A stretch of DNA of 35,648 nucleotides from positions 1 to 35,648 of the forward strand of contig JBDIVL010000040.1 in NCBI GenBank assembly GCA_039794405.1. The letters are read 5' to 3'. This stretch comes from JBDIVL01 sp039794405. GTDB taxonomy: Bacteria > Planctomycetota > Brocadiia > Brocadiales > Brocadiaceae. This document shows positions 24,205 to 32,885 of this stretch, piece after piece; the first letter of the stretch is position 1; each line of letters begins with the position of its first letter. The translations under genes and the position numbers were made by a program. The notes below the pieces were generated by a model. The model had not been told where the DNA came from. It made no database searches and saw only the letters and a list, made by a program, of their open reading frames with translations.

Positions 24205-25665
24205 CTATGTTGCAACAGTCTCTGCAATTGGACTTGAAACACTCACGGTATTTGATTTATACCAATCCTTGTAATAATCTCCCGATTCATACAATTCTTT
24301 TAAATTCTGAAGTACTTGCTCAAAAACCTGTTTCCAGTCCGAACCTACTCTGAATGCAAACATGGAATTCCTCGGGTTTTTTGTCGTCTTAATAGAGTTT
24401 CTAAATCTCATTCTTAAATTATCACCTGCATAAACATGGTTATAAACGTATTGCATGCCTTCGATAAAATCTTCTAATGTCATATCTACGAATCGGTGTA
24501 CCACGTGAGCTGTATCATAATACTGCCAGTCTTCTGGATAATTTTTCCTGAAAATCCTCTTCTCCGAATCTAATCTTGCATAAAGCTGTGTCTTTGGGAA
24601 TGGGCAATTGATACCGAAGGTTAGAATATCGATATTATTATCTAGAATAAAATCCGTCATTCTTTTAAAGGAATCTTTATCATCCCCGTCAGCGCCAAAA
24701 ACTACCGATCCCCAAACAACCAAACCAGCGTTGTGAATTTTCTGAATACAATCAAAATAACTATCAGTACCTAGTTTAAGATTCACGCGTTTGTTCATTT
24801 TTTGCAAAACAGCATCATTTGTGGATTCAATACCAATAAGCATGCCGAAATTACCGCTCTTGGCCATATAGTCTAGAGTTTCTGGATCTTGAGAAATGTT
24901 TAATGCCGTAAATCCTAACCAGTCTTTATGGATGCCACGTTCTACCATTCCCTTAAAAAGATCCCTTGCCCTCTCATTTGATTTTTTCCCGTGGCCATAG
25001 AAATTATCTTCTGCCAACATTAAACCTTTATAATCTGTTGCTGCCATCTCATCGAGCACATCCTCATATGGTCTTTCCCTGAACTTCCTGCCCTGGAATG
25101 TAGGTACGCTACAGAAATCACAATAGTTGGGGCAGCCTTTCGTTGTTACAATTGAAGAAAATTTATAGTTATATTTTTTCTGCATGAGTTCTCGGTTAGG
25201 ATGTACCTTTTTCATCAAACTCAATGGCGGTAATCCTCCCTGATAGACCTTTTTTAGTTTTCCTTCTTCAAAGTCTTTTATGACCTGCGGCCATACTTCT
25301 TCAGCTTCACCAACAAAGACTGCATCAACGTATTTTGCCGCTTCTTCCGGCACTACAGAGGCATGTATTCCACCTAAAATTACCGTCATGCCTTTTTTCC
25401 TGCAGGCAGTGGCAATCTTGTATGCTCTGGGGGATTGGTAGGTGACAGCAGTAATACAAACCAAGTCAACAGGTTTAAAGGTTAACTCTTCATTGTCATT
25501 AATTGCCAACTCAATATTTTCATCAATAACATCAAACTCCCAATCACCTGGGGTAAGGGCAGCGATATAAGCAAGATTTAAAGGCATTTGGACAATTACC
25601 GTAATACTCTCTTCACCGCACCTACCTGGTTTATGTGGATTAATTAACATCATTTTTCTACTCAT
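24205..25665 (-). CDS. B12-binding radical SAM enzyme of the candidate ladderane operon
   Basis: A 486-residue enzyme with an N-terminal cobalamin-binding-type Rossmann domain (residues 1-140, with LGGIHASVVPEEA). A radical SAM barrel follows, with cluster motif C178-x3-C182-x2-C185 and the later GIEST and GFD-like strands (SVVFGADGDDKDS). This architecture occurs in enzymes that methylate or rearrange unactivated carbon, including hopanoid and lipid tailoring enzymes. The ATG at 25665 overlaps the stop of the desaturase-like gene (ATGA) and has GGAGG eight bases upstream, so the two are tightly coupled. It is the last gene before a terminator. Involvement in ladderane ring formation is a hypothesis from operon context; the reaction is not known. 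Confidence 0.88.
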   Translation of the reverse strand: MSRKMMLINPHKPGRCGEESITVIVQMPLNLAYIAALTPGDWEFDVIDENIELAINDNEELTFKPVDLVCITAVTYQSPRAYKIATACRKKGMTVILGGIHASVVPEEAAKYVDAVFVGEAEEVWPQVIKDFEEGKLKKVYQGGLPPLSLMKKVHPNRELMQKKYNYKFSSIVTTKGCPNYCDFCSVPTFQGRKFRERPYEDVLDEMAATDYKGLMLAEDNFYGHGKKSNERARDLFKGMVERGIHKDWLGFTALNISQDPETLDYMAKSGNFGMLIGIESTNDAVLQKMNKRVNLKLGTDSYFDCIQKIHNAGLVVWGSVVFGADGDDKDSFKRMTDFILDNNIDILTFGINCPFPKTQLYARLDSEKRIFRKNYPEDWQYYDTAHVVHRFVDMTLEDFIEGMQYVYNHVYAGDNLRMRFRNSIKTTKNPRNSMFAFRVGSDWKQVFEQVLQNLKELYESGDYYKDWYKSNTVSVSSPIAETVAT

Positions 25666-27122
25666 ATTGTTTGCCTCCAATTCTCCGTAATTAAATTTGC
25701 AACACTCCAGCCTGAAGAGACCACAGCAGCAATTCCAGGGCCTGGCCTTGTCCAATGTCCAGTTAGATATAAATTATCGATGGGCGCCTTTTGTGGCAAT
25801 CTATTTTCCCACATTTGATTAACGGTGACTGCCCAACCGTAAGCGGCACCGTTTGTATTCAGCGTGTATCGTTCTAAGGTTTTTGGAGTAGCTGCTTCTT
25901 GTACTTCAATATATTTTTTTATATCAGGTATATATGCTTCTAATTGATCTATTGTATTTTGTACCATTTCATCTTTGAAAGACTTCCAGTCTGCATGGTA
26001 ACCATGCATCTCCTCTTTTATGGAAATAACTACCGAAATTATTTGTTTACTTGCCGGTGCCAAACTGGGACATATTTTTGTAGGTACAGAAATATACATC
26101 CACTCTCTGTTTATGGTATTAAAACTTGTGGCAGTATGATAAAATCCTCTTTTTAATTTACTTAAATCTAATCCTGCTCCTATACCCAAGTACAAAAGGA
26201 AAAAAGAACAGCTTTCCTTCATTCCTTCAACCTTTTGAAGAAATGATATATTTATTTTATCATCTAATAATTCAAAAAAGGTTTGCCTCGCATCAATATT
26301 CGATACGACTAAGCTTGATGGTATCTCATTACCATCGTGTAACTTAACGCCTAATACGGTTTTACCATCTGATAATATTTTTTTGACTCTGGATGATAAC
26401 ATAACGTGCCCGCCAAAATCAATAAATTTCTTAAAAATTGCATTCGCAAACTCTTGTGTACCACCACCAGGGAAAAATGCCCCGTCTTTCAGATAATTTA
26501 CCATCATTTGACACATGGCAATGGCGGATGCTTGAGTGGGGGGGAGACCTATATAACCCCATTGGCCGGAGAGTATCATTTTGAGTTCATCGTCTTCAAA
26601 AAAGGTATTTAACATATCGCCGTAAGTCATATCTTTATATTTATCAATAATTTGACTCTTCTCGTTATTAAACGTAGCGCGGTAAAGTTTTGTATATTCA
26701 TGGAAGAAATTTTCAATATTCTTTTTTTCTAAAGGATAACGCTCTTGTAACCGTAGAATATAATCATCCAAATTGGCAGGGATTTCAATATCGAAATCGG
26801 GAAAAATGAGGTGATCCATGGGATCAAGGGAATGGAAATCTATCTCTATTCCAAGCATCTTAAGACATCGGCCCACAACACTCCACTTTCCACAGCCTCC
26901 AATATGATGGACTGCTGCATCAAAATTAAAGCCTTTCCTTTTAAAGGATGTACAATACCCGCCGGGAATAAAGTGTTGTTCTACCAGAAGTACTTTTTTT
27001 CTACTTTTTGCAAGAAATGTCCCACAAATGAGACCTGCTATCCCTGCACCAATCACAATTGCATCGTAACGGGGATGCAGCATATCCTTTTTTGTAGAAC
27101 AAATGTAATTGCAGGAGTGCAT
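25662..27122 (-). CDS. Phytoene-desaturase-like FAD-dependent oxidoreductase
   Basis: A 486-residue CrtI/CrtO-type flavoprotein. The dinucleotide motif GAGIAG is at residues 25-30, followed by the Glu-containing second strand VLLVEQHFIPGGYC. The C-terminal FAD motif is YLTGHWTRPGPG...GWSVANL. The family dehydrogenates or isomerises long polyene or acyl chains. No phytoene synthase or other carotenoid gene is nearby. The setting among ACP, FabZ and FabF genes suggests an acyl substrate, as proposed for ladderane synthesis in anammox bacteria. It starts two bases after the KS-beta stop, with no clear ribosome site. An internal ATG at 27083 is an alternative start. Confidence 0.88.
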   Translation of the reverse strand: MHSCNYICSTKKDMLHPRYDAIVIGAGIAGLICGTFLAKSRKKVLLVEQHFIPGGYCTSFKRKGFNFDAAVHHIGGCGKWSVVGRCLKMLGIEIDFHSLDPMDHLIFPDFDIEIPANLDDYILRLQERYPLEKKNIENFFHEYTKLYRATFNNEKSQIIDKYKDMTYGDMLNTFFEDDELKMILSGQWGYIGLPPTQASAIAMCQMMVNYLKDGAFFPGGGTQEFANAIFKKFIDFGGHVMLSSRVKKILSDGKTVLGVKLHDGNEIPSSLVVSNIDARQTFFELLDDKINISFLQKVEGMKESCSFFLLYLGIGAGLDLSKLKRGFYHTATSFNTINREWMYISVPTKICPSLAPASKQIISVVISIKEEMHGYHADWKSFKDEMVQNTIDQLEAYIPDIKKYIEVQEAATPKTLERYTLNTNGAAYGWAVTVNQMWENRLPQKAPIDNLYLTGHWTRPGPGIAAVVSSGWSVANLITENWRQTI

Positions 27123-27124
27123 TA

Positions 27125-28363
27125 TTATGGTTTATATTTGGATATGATTAAGGAAGAATTATTACCTAGTCTGGAGAAAGAGTTTATAAGTACATTTTTG
27201 ACGGGCATCACTCTGCTTTTATTCGGCACATAATCTAAATCACATGCCTCATCATGTTCCTGATAATTAATAGTGGGGGGGATTACGTGTGTCTTAATAG
27301 ACATTAATGCCGCTATTGTTTGTAATGCGCCCGAGGCATCAAAACATTCCCCTGTCATGGATTTGATGGCTGTTACAGGAATAAGATTTGCTCTCATACC
27401 AAAAACATCCTTAATGACTTGAGTTTCCATTGTGTCGCCATAGATACCAGAATAAGCATTTGCAGATATATAAGAAATATCATGGAGTGTTAAATTGGCA
27501 TCATGAATAGCGTTCGTGATTGCTCTTCTGTTACCATCTATCTGATAATCCTTCGTTACGGCCATTTTTGGCTCAAAAGCAGTTCCATAGCCTTTAACTT
27601 CTGCATATATATGTGCATTCCTCCTCATAGCATCTTCTAATGTCTCAAGGATAACAACCGCAGATGCCTCGCCAATAACCATTCCGTTCCGTCTTTTATC
27701 AAAGGGTGCACAAATTTCCAAGGTGCCTTCCTTGCTTCCGGCTAATATTTTAGAATTATGTGATCCCCAGAATATATCATGCGTTAATCCGTGTACACCT
27801 CCTGCAACGACAGCCTTTACACGCCCCATTCGAAGAAAATCAGAGGCATAGATAATGGAATCTACACCACTTGTTACGCCATTCGAGATAGTAGTATTAA
27901 GTCCTGTGGCATTACAAAAGATAGAGGCGCGACTTGCAGGTGCATTCAATACGGTATTAGGAAAATCCATGGGATTGACGTAATTAGGACCCTCACGTAA
28001 TGATTGGAAATCAAAGGAACTGATGCTGTTAATGCTTCCATAAGTAGAGCCGACAACGATGCCTAGTTCATCGCTACTATATACATTTTCAAGGTTTGCA
28101 TCTTTAATGGCAAGGACTGTTGCTGATGATACGAGAAGGGATGTTCTGTCTATATGACGAATTCCTTTTTGTCCAAGATAAACCTTCGGATCAAAATCAG
28201 GAATCTCTCCTGCTTGTTTGCTGTTAAATTTACTTACGTCAAATAGAGTTATAGGTTTTATGCCTGATACTGCGTTGGTTAAATTTTCCCAGAAGACATC
28301 CTTGCCTATCCCGATAGGCGAGATAACTGAAACACCGGTAATAACAATTCTTGTTTTTTCCAT
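27125..28363 (-). CDS. KS-beta: FabF-like ketosynthase homologue lacking all catalytic residues
   Basis: A 412-residue thiolase-fold protein of full FabF length that aligns with its neighbour KS-alpha over its whole length. All three active-site positions are changed. The nucleophile Cys is Val163 (motif SNGVTSG in place of TACAAG). The first His is Asn302 (ANAYSG in place of AHGTGT). The second His is Glu339 (TGECFDASG in place of IGHTMGAAS). Surrounding structural residues are kept and the frame is intact, so this is a preserved non-condensing partner rather than a decaying gene. The obvious parallel is the chain-length factor of type II polyketide synthases, which dimerises with the active ketosynthase. 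AGAGG lies seven bases before the ATG. Confidence 0.9.
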   Translation of the reverse strand: MEKTRIVITGVSVISPIGIGKDVFWENLTNAVSGIKPITLFDVSKFNSKQAGEIPDFDPKVYLGQKGIRHIDRTSLLVSSATVLAIKDANLENVYSSDELGIVVGSTYGSINSISSFDFQSLREGPNYVNPMDFPNTVLNAPASRASIFCNATGLNTTISNGVTSGVDSIIYASDFLRMGRVKAVVAGGVHGLTHDIFWGSHNSKILAGSKEGTLEICAPFDKRRNGMVIGEASAVVILETLEDAMRRNAHIYAEVKGYGTAFEPKMAVTKDYQIDGNRRAITNAIHDANLTLHDISYISANAYSGIYGDTMETQVIKDVFGMRANLIPVTAIKSMTGECFDASGALQTIAALMSIKTHVIPPTINYQEHDEACDLDYVPNKSRVMPVKNVLINSFSRLGNNSSLIISKYKP

Positions 28364-28414
28364 GAGAAACCTCTTCTATAAGATACGTATTTCAATTTAC
28401 TTCAACAAGGATGT

Positions 28415-29635
28415 TCAACTTACAAACTTTTTTACAACTAAACAACTATTATTACCACCAAATGCATGGGCATTGTTCAGTGCAACATTTACCCTTTGCT
28501 TTCTCATAACATTAGGTACAAAATCCAGATCACATTCTGGATCCGGGGTTTCATAATTTATGGTAGGGGGGATAATATCATTCTGGACAACTAATGCACA
28601 AGTGATTGCTTCTATTGCACTTGCCGCACCCATAGTATGTCCAATCATTGATTTAATTGAACTAATAGACAAATGAGATGGTTTATCCCCAAATACCTTT
28701 TTGATCGAGATAGTTTCCGCTTTATCATTGGCAGGTGTCCCTGTTCCATGGGCACTAATATACTGGACATCTTCAGGTCTCAGGTTCGCGCTTTTTAATG
28801 CTTTTTTCATTGCAGATACAACTCCTTCGCCATCGGGGTGGGGGATAGTAATGTGGTAAGCATCGCAGCTAAGACCATAACCAATGATTTCGGCATAAAT
28901 ATTTGCATTTCTTTCCAAGGCGTGATCAAGAGACTCTAGAAGGAGGATGCCTGCGCCTTCACCAACCATCATACCTTTCCTATTTTTATCAAATGGCTGG
29001 CATATCTCAGGAGCGATGGCTCCCAGCCTGGCAAATCCAGTGTAAGCAACTTTTGAAAAAGGGTCTGAGCCTCCAGCAAGCATCATATCAACTCTTCCAA
29101 ACTTAATGAGATCAAAGGCATATCCTATTGCATAATTACCAGCAGCACAAGCGGTTGGAATAATTGTATTAGGGCCTTTAAAACCGAACTCAATAGCAAT
29201 ATTCGCCGGAATGTTATTGCAGGGATGCATCAAAAACAAATCAGGGTCAACTTTATCTTCTCCATCTTTGTGCCTGATATAATTAACTTTTTCCAGGATT
29301 TGTATTTCTCCTGCTGTTGTTCCAACTGAAACTCCTATTCGCTCCAGATTAACCTTATTCAGTTCAAGTTGCGCATCATTAAGTGCGAGCTTTGTCGCCG
29401 CTATCGCAAATTGTGATCCTTTACCGATCTTTTTGAGAATGCTATTCTTTATATAATCTAGATAATTGAAATTCTTGACTTCACATCCTTTGTGAACTTT
29501 ATATCCGGATGTGTCAATACAAGTTACATTATCAACACCGGAAACTCCGCCAATAATGGCATTCCAGAATACATCTTTTCCTGATCCGACGGGGGTAATC
29601 ATCCCTACGCCTGTTATAACTACACGTTTTTCCAT
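28415..29635 (-). CDS. KS-alpha: active beta-ketoacyl-ACP synthase (FabF type)
   Basis: A 406-residue elongating condensing enzyme. The catalytic triad is complete: Cys163 in PTACAAGN, His296 in SAHGTGTP and His333 in MIGHTMGAAS. The C-terminal NNAHAFGGNNSCLVV is also standard. It would extend acyl-ACP by two carbons with malonyl-ACP. It lies seven bases after the FabZ gene and 51 bases before the KS-beta gene, in an operon with its own ACP. It is therefore more likely a specialised synthase than the housekeeping FabF. No fabD, fabG or fabH is in the window, so these would be supplied from elsewhere. Confidence 0.95.
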   Translation of the reverse strand: MEKRVVITGVGMITPVGSGKDVFWNAIIGGVSGVDNVTCIDTSGYKVHKGCEVKNFNYLDYIKNSILKKIGKGSQFAIAATKLALNDAQLELNKVNLERIGVSVGTTAGEIQILEKVNYIRHKDGEDKVDPDLFLMHPCNNIPANIAIEFGFKGPNTIIPTACAAGNYAIGYAFDLIKFGRVDMMLAGGSDPFSKVAYTGFARLGAIAPEICQPFDKNRKGMMVGEGAGILLLESLDHALERNANIYAEIIGYGLSCDAYHITIPHPDGEGVVSAMKKALKSANLRPEDVQYISAHGTGTPANDKAETISIKKVFGDKPSHLSISSIKSMIGHTMGAASAIEAITCALVVQNDIIPPTINYETPDPECDLDFVPNVMRKQRVNVALNNAHAFGGNNSCLVVKKFVS

Positions 29636-29642
29636 AGTTTAT

Positions 29643-30092
29643 CTACTGTAATGTGCTTTTCTCAGCTATTCCAAAAGTTAAAGAAGCCTTAGCAACAATC
29701 TTTTCATCAACTTTTACGATTGCCTGAACAATAGCTCCCTTCGATACAATCTTTTCCACACTAATTTCTATAAGGAGCTGATCACCAGGGAAAACAGGTT
29801 TTATAAAACGGGCATTGCTAACCGATGCCAGTAAAAATACTGTGTCCTTGTTTTCCTGTGCGGGAAGGCTTTTTCTGAATAGGATAATAGATGCCTGAGC
29901 CATTGCTTCAATGATTAAGACTCCAGGCATGATAGCAAAGTCAGGGAAATGTCCGACAAAGACTGGTTCGTTGCCGGAGACATTTTTTACGCAGGTAATC
30001 TTTTTCCCTTCTTCTAGCTCAATAACTCTATCTATAAATAAAAAAGGATATTTTTGAGGAAGAAGAGATTTAATTTCCTCAAAAAATATCAT
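29643..30092 (-). CDS. FabZ-like (3R)-hydroxyacyl-ACP dehydratase in the lipid operon
   Basis: A 149-residue hotdog dehydratase of normal FabZ length. The N-terminus has LLPQKYPFLFIDRV, the usual PHRxPFLxxDRV element with the His replaced by Lys. The active-site motif is G-H48-FPDFAIMPGVLIIE62, with His and Glu at the usual spacing. It would dehydrate the 3-hydroxyacyl chain made by the neighbouring synthase. It lies between the ACP gene (69 bases upstream) and KS-alpha (seven bases downstream). An AGGAAAAGG ribosome site lies about ten bases before the ATG. Confidence 0.92.
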   Translation of the reverse strand: MIFFEEIKSLLPQKYPFLFIDRVIELEEGKKITCVKNVSGNEPVFVGHFPDFAIMPGVLIIEAMAQASIILFRKSLPAQENKDTVFLLASVSNARFIKPVFPGDQLLIEISVEKIVSKGAIVQAIVKVDEKIVAKASLTFGIAEKSTLQ

Positions 30093-30161
30093 TTCTATAA
30101 GCCTTTTCCTCTTGCAGCATGAATGTTGTGGCCCTGTAAATATTGCCTATGTTTAGGTATC

Positions 30162-30431
30162 TTAAGATGTGAGCTTCCCGTTTTCTGCCAGAACAGATTT
30201 TGTTAAGCCGATCGTAGCACTTAAAGATGTTATATCGACAAGCTTTTCTTCTGGTATTTGGACCTTAAACTTTTTCTCAATAAGGGCGAGGATCTCGAGT
30301 GCTAAAAGTGAATCAATCTCAAGATCTTTAAAGAAATTCGCATCCCTTTTATCCCAAATTTCCTTTTCATCCAATTCTGTAACTTCAGCAACAATTGCAG
30401 TTACTCCTTTTTCAATCTCTTCTGCGTTCAA
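30162..30431 (-). CDS. Acyl carrier protein, operon-specific
   Basis: An 89-residue ACP whose phosphopantetheine site is Ser41 in LEIDSLLALEI. The usual DSLDxVE is altered to DSLLALE, so the acidic recognition helix differs from housekeeping FabA/B-type ACPs. Such divergence is common in ACPs dedicated to special pathways. It is the first gene of the minus-strand lipid operon. The start codon is TTG, with AAGGAGGG five bases upstream. The promoter and a perfect palindrome lie further upstream. The chain built by KS-alpha and FabZ is presumably carried on this protein. Confidence 0.92.
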   Translation of the reverse strand: MNAEEIEKGVTAIVAEVTELDEKEIWDKRDANFFKDLEIDSLLALEILALIEKKFKVQIPEEKLVDITSLSATIGLTKSVLAENGKLTS

Positions 30432-30445
30432 AATAACCCTCCTTA

Positions 30446-30550
30446 ATAGTATATACTATAATCCGGACTGAAATGATCAATATGTATTTTCTCAAATAAG
30501 TGGTATAAAATGAAAAAAAACATGGTAGCAGACTGAAATTGTCTTGTCAA
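30446..30550 (-). promoter_or_regulatory. Promoter and palindrome of the candidate ladderane operon
   Basis: On the minus strand a consensus -35 TTGACA (30545-30550) and a -10 TACCAT (30522-30527) are 17 bases apart, giving a leader of about 85 bases to the TTG start of the ACP gene. A perfect 14-base palindrome, ATAGTATATACTAT (30446-30459), sits just upstream of the ribosome site (30437-30444). It could be an operator or shape ribosome access. The rest of the spacer up to 30729 shows only AT-rich small palindromes (30614-30631, 30636-30649). Confidence 0.5.
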
Positions 30551-30729
30551 TAGTATTCTTTTGACTTTACTAAAAAACAAAATTAGAAAAATGCGGGCAA
30601 GTTTTCCCAATTCCGTTAAAATTATTTAACGTCTGATAATATATATTATGTTACAAAACCTAAAAATTTATCTCTCAATTGAATTTTAATCTGTTAATCG
30701 CCGCTTTTGTCATCAACATGCCCATATGT

Positions 30730-31338
30730 TTATTTAGACCTTCTCAACACCTTTCTTTCATGCACGGACCCACGCCTTCTCAGTTTATCCAATTCACCCA
30801 GTGCCTTATAAATTTGTCTCTCCAGTAAGGTCTCATATCCGGATAGATCCTCAATTCTTTTTTTGTCTTCGATTATTTTCAATGCCTTTAACTGCAACAT
30901 TTCTTTGTTTGTCCTTTTTCTCACCCTGAGGAACCCTTGTTCGTATTCATGGATACATGATGCTGAATACTCTAGTATTTGACTTTCAATCTTTAAGCAT
31001 CTTTTTAAGCGCCAAATGCTGGAAACAATACGGTCTACAATAATTAATTCCATTTCATTTGCAGGGTTTAATTCTTTTTTCAGCCTATTTCTTATTTCAT
31101 GAAGATCGGTGGCATTCTCTCCTTCTATCAACACTTCGTTACTAAAAACAGAATGCTCCAAGTGCTTTTCCACGGGCTTTGATGAACTTAGTGTCTTACT
31201 TTCCGGATTTTTTATTTGATTTTGAGCTGATATCTCTTGAGCCTCGGTTATCGTATCCATGATCTTGTCTACTTTTTCTCTACCAGATGCATCCATGTTT
31301 TTCTCATGCAAAACACCTTCTTTTAAGATTGTCGACAT
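30730..31338 (-). CDS. Uncharacterised helical, coiled-coil-prone protein
   Basis: A 202-residue soluble, charged protein with no signal peptide. The N-terminal 75 residues are low in complexity and probably disordered. The C-terminal part is mostly helical, with segments LHEIRNRLKKELNPANEMELIIVDRIVSSIWRLKR (key residues L, E-L, P, D-R-I, W-R-L) and YETLLERQIYKALGELDKL. The pattern of an acidic loop, then LNP, then (V)DRI...WRLxR, then YExxLER, resembles a widespread family of short bacterial proteins of unknown function. I cannot name it with confidence. The ribosome site AAGGAAGGAA is good. It points the same way as the lipid operon but is separated from it by nearly 300 bases and that operon's own promoter. 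Confidence 0.55.
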   Translation of the reverse strand: MSTILKEGVLHEKNMDASGREKVDKIMDTITEAQEISAQNQIKNPESKTLSSSKPVEKHLEHSVFSNEVLIEGENATDLHEIRNRLKKELNPANEMELIIVDRIVSSIWRLKRCLKIESQILEYSASCIHEYEQGFLRVRKRTNKEMLQLKALKIIEDKKRIEDLSGYETLLERQIYKALGELDKLRRRGSVHERKVLRRSK

Positions 31339-31570
31339 GATTCCTTCCTTTCCTGAAATATCCCAAGGTTGTCTTGGTAATGTAATTTAAATTGCACCAT
31401 AATATCTCATAATCATCTCATGTATTCAATAATATTTTCTCCATAGATCATGCCGTGAGCAAATAATGCTTGAGATATGGATGATATGTAATAAAATAAA
31501 GTAGTTGATCAAATGCTATTTGACCTACGTATACCATTTTTTGTAATTTTTGATGCTACTCTGAATAATA

Positions 31571-32206
31571 ATGAAAATTAATGAAATATTTGAGAGTATT
31601 CAAGGTGAGACATCGTACGCTGGTTTACCTTGTATTTTTGTACGGACGGCAGGTTGTAATTTACGTTGTAGTTACTGCGATACTGTGTATGCGTATGAAG
31701 ATGGAATAGAAATGTCAATCAGTGCTATTCTACAGTACATTACTCAATTTACACCAAAATTAATTTGTATAACCGGTGGTGAACCACTGCTAAATGAAGA
31801 CACACCGGTCCTGACCAAGGAATTACTAGAAAGAAATTACACGGTATTGATAGAAACAAATGGCAGCTGTGATATAAGCGCCATACCACAAAAAGTGGTA
31901 AAGATTATGGACATCAAGTGTCCTGACAGTAACATGAGCCGGCTAATGTATTGGGAAAATATAAACCACTTAAGCAAATTGGACGAAGTAAAATTTGTCC
32001 TGAATTCCCAAGGAGATTATGAATGGGCAAAAAAGATGATACATAAATATCGTTTATCGATAGTTACCAATGTATTACTGGGAACTGTTTTTGGAACTAT
32101 TTCTCCGCGATCTGTTGTTCAATGGATTTTGGAAGATAATCTCGACGTCCGATTTCAACTCCAACTCCACAAATATATCTGGGAACCGCAAACAAGGGGT
32201 GTTTAA
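31571..32206 (+). CDS. queE: 7-carboxy-7-deazaguanine synthase
   Basis: A 211-residue radical SAM enzyme that converts 6-carboxytetrahydropterin to 7-carboxy-7-deazaguanine in queuosine and preQ0 synthesis. The cluster motif is C29-x3-C33-x2-C36, preceded by the diagnostic FESIQGET and VRTAGCNLRC segments. GGEPLL follows, and the IMDIKCP segment is also typical. It lies one base before queC in the same operon. The ribosome site is weak. queD and queF are not in the window, so the product could be queuosine or another 7-deazaguanine such as a DNA modification; nothing here points to the latter. Confidence 0.93.
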   Translation: MKINEIFESIQGETSYAGLPCIFVRTAGCNLRCSYCDTVYAYEDGIEMSISAILQYITQFTPKLICITGGEPLLNEDTPVLTKELLERNYTVLIETNGSCDISAIPQKVVKIMDIKCPDSNMSRLMYWENINHLSKLDEVKFVLNSQGDYEWAKKMIHKYRLSIVTNVLLGTVFGTISPRSVVQWILEDNLDVRFQLQLHKYIWEPQTRGV

Positions 32207-32207
32207 C

Positions 32208-32882
32208 ATGAGCAAGGATCTAGCTGTTGTGCTTGTTAGCGGTGGTATGGACAGTTGTGTAACCGTTGCGATTGCGAATGAGAACTATGATCTTGCGTTA
32301 GTACACGTCAACTACGGACAGCGTACCCAGACAAGAGAACTTAAGGCATTTTATGACATCTCATCATATTATAACATTCCTGAAATCAGGACCCTCATAT
32401 CGAATATTGATTACCTCAGCAAAATAGGAGGATCGAGTTTAACAGATTCACGTATGAGCATACAGGAAGCACAGGGATACAACAGAGAAATCCCTACCTC
32501 TTACGTTCCATTCAGAAATACCCTTCTTTTAACTATTGCTGTTTCGTGGGCAGAGGTCATTGGTGCAAAGAAGGTATTTATTGGTGCTGTCGAGCAAGAT
32601 AGCTCCGGTTATCCTGATTGCAGGGCAATTTATTATGAGGCTTTTAATAAATTAATTGAAGTCGGGACAAGACCAACAACTCACATTGAAGTAGAAACGC
32701 CTCTTATCCAGAAGAGTAAATCGGAGATCATTAAAATTGGAATTTCGTTGAAGGCCCCTTTACACCTTAGTTGGTCTTGCTACAAAAATACTGATAAAGC
32801 ATGTGGTAAATGTCACAGCTGTTTCTTACGCCTAAAAGCCTTCAAAGAGGCCGATGTCAGTGATCCGATAGAATATCTTTAA
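32208..32882 (+). CDS. queC: 7-cyano-7-deazaguanine synthase
   Basis: A 224-residue ATP-dependent enzyme that converts 7-carboxy-7-deazaguanine to preQ0, directly after QueE in the pathway. The PP-loop SGGMDS lies at residues 11-16, and the substrate region PFRNTLLL is present. The zinc site has four Cys (C191, C199, C202, C205) in SCYKNTDKACGKCHSC. The start at 32208 follows the queE stop after one base with AAGGGG upstream. A longer in-frame extension into queE is not used. The enzyme is full length. Confidence 0.95.
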   Translation: MSKDLAVVLVSGGMDSCVTVAIANENYDLALVHVNYGQRTQTRELKAFYDISSYYNIPEIRTLISNIDYLSKIGGSSLTDSRMSIQEAQGYNREIPTSYVPFRNTLLLTIAVSWAEVIGAKKVFIGAVEQDSSGYPDCRAIYYEAFNKLIEVGTRPTTHIEVETPLIQKSKSEIIKIGISLKAPLHLSWSCYKNTDKACGKCHSCFLRLKAFKEADVSDPIEYL

Positions 32883-32885
32883 TCC

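Noticed and set aside
25662..27122. Carotenoid biosynthesis locus
   Set aside because: Only a CrtI-like protein is present; there is no phytoene synthase or cyclase, and every neighbour is acyl-ACP machinery.
27125..28363. KS-beta as a decaying duplicate of KS-alpha
   Set aside because: The frame is intact over full length, with a good ribosome site and conserved structural motifs; only the catalytic positions are changed.
31339..31570. preQ1-type riboswitch before queE
   Set aside because: I looked for a compact C-rich hairpin and A-rich tail near the start and saw neither.
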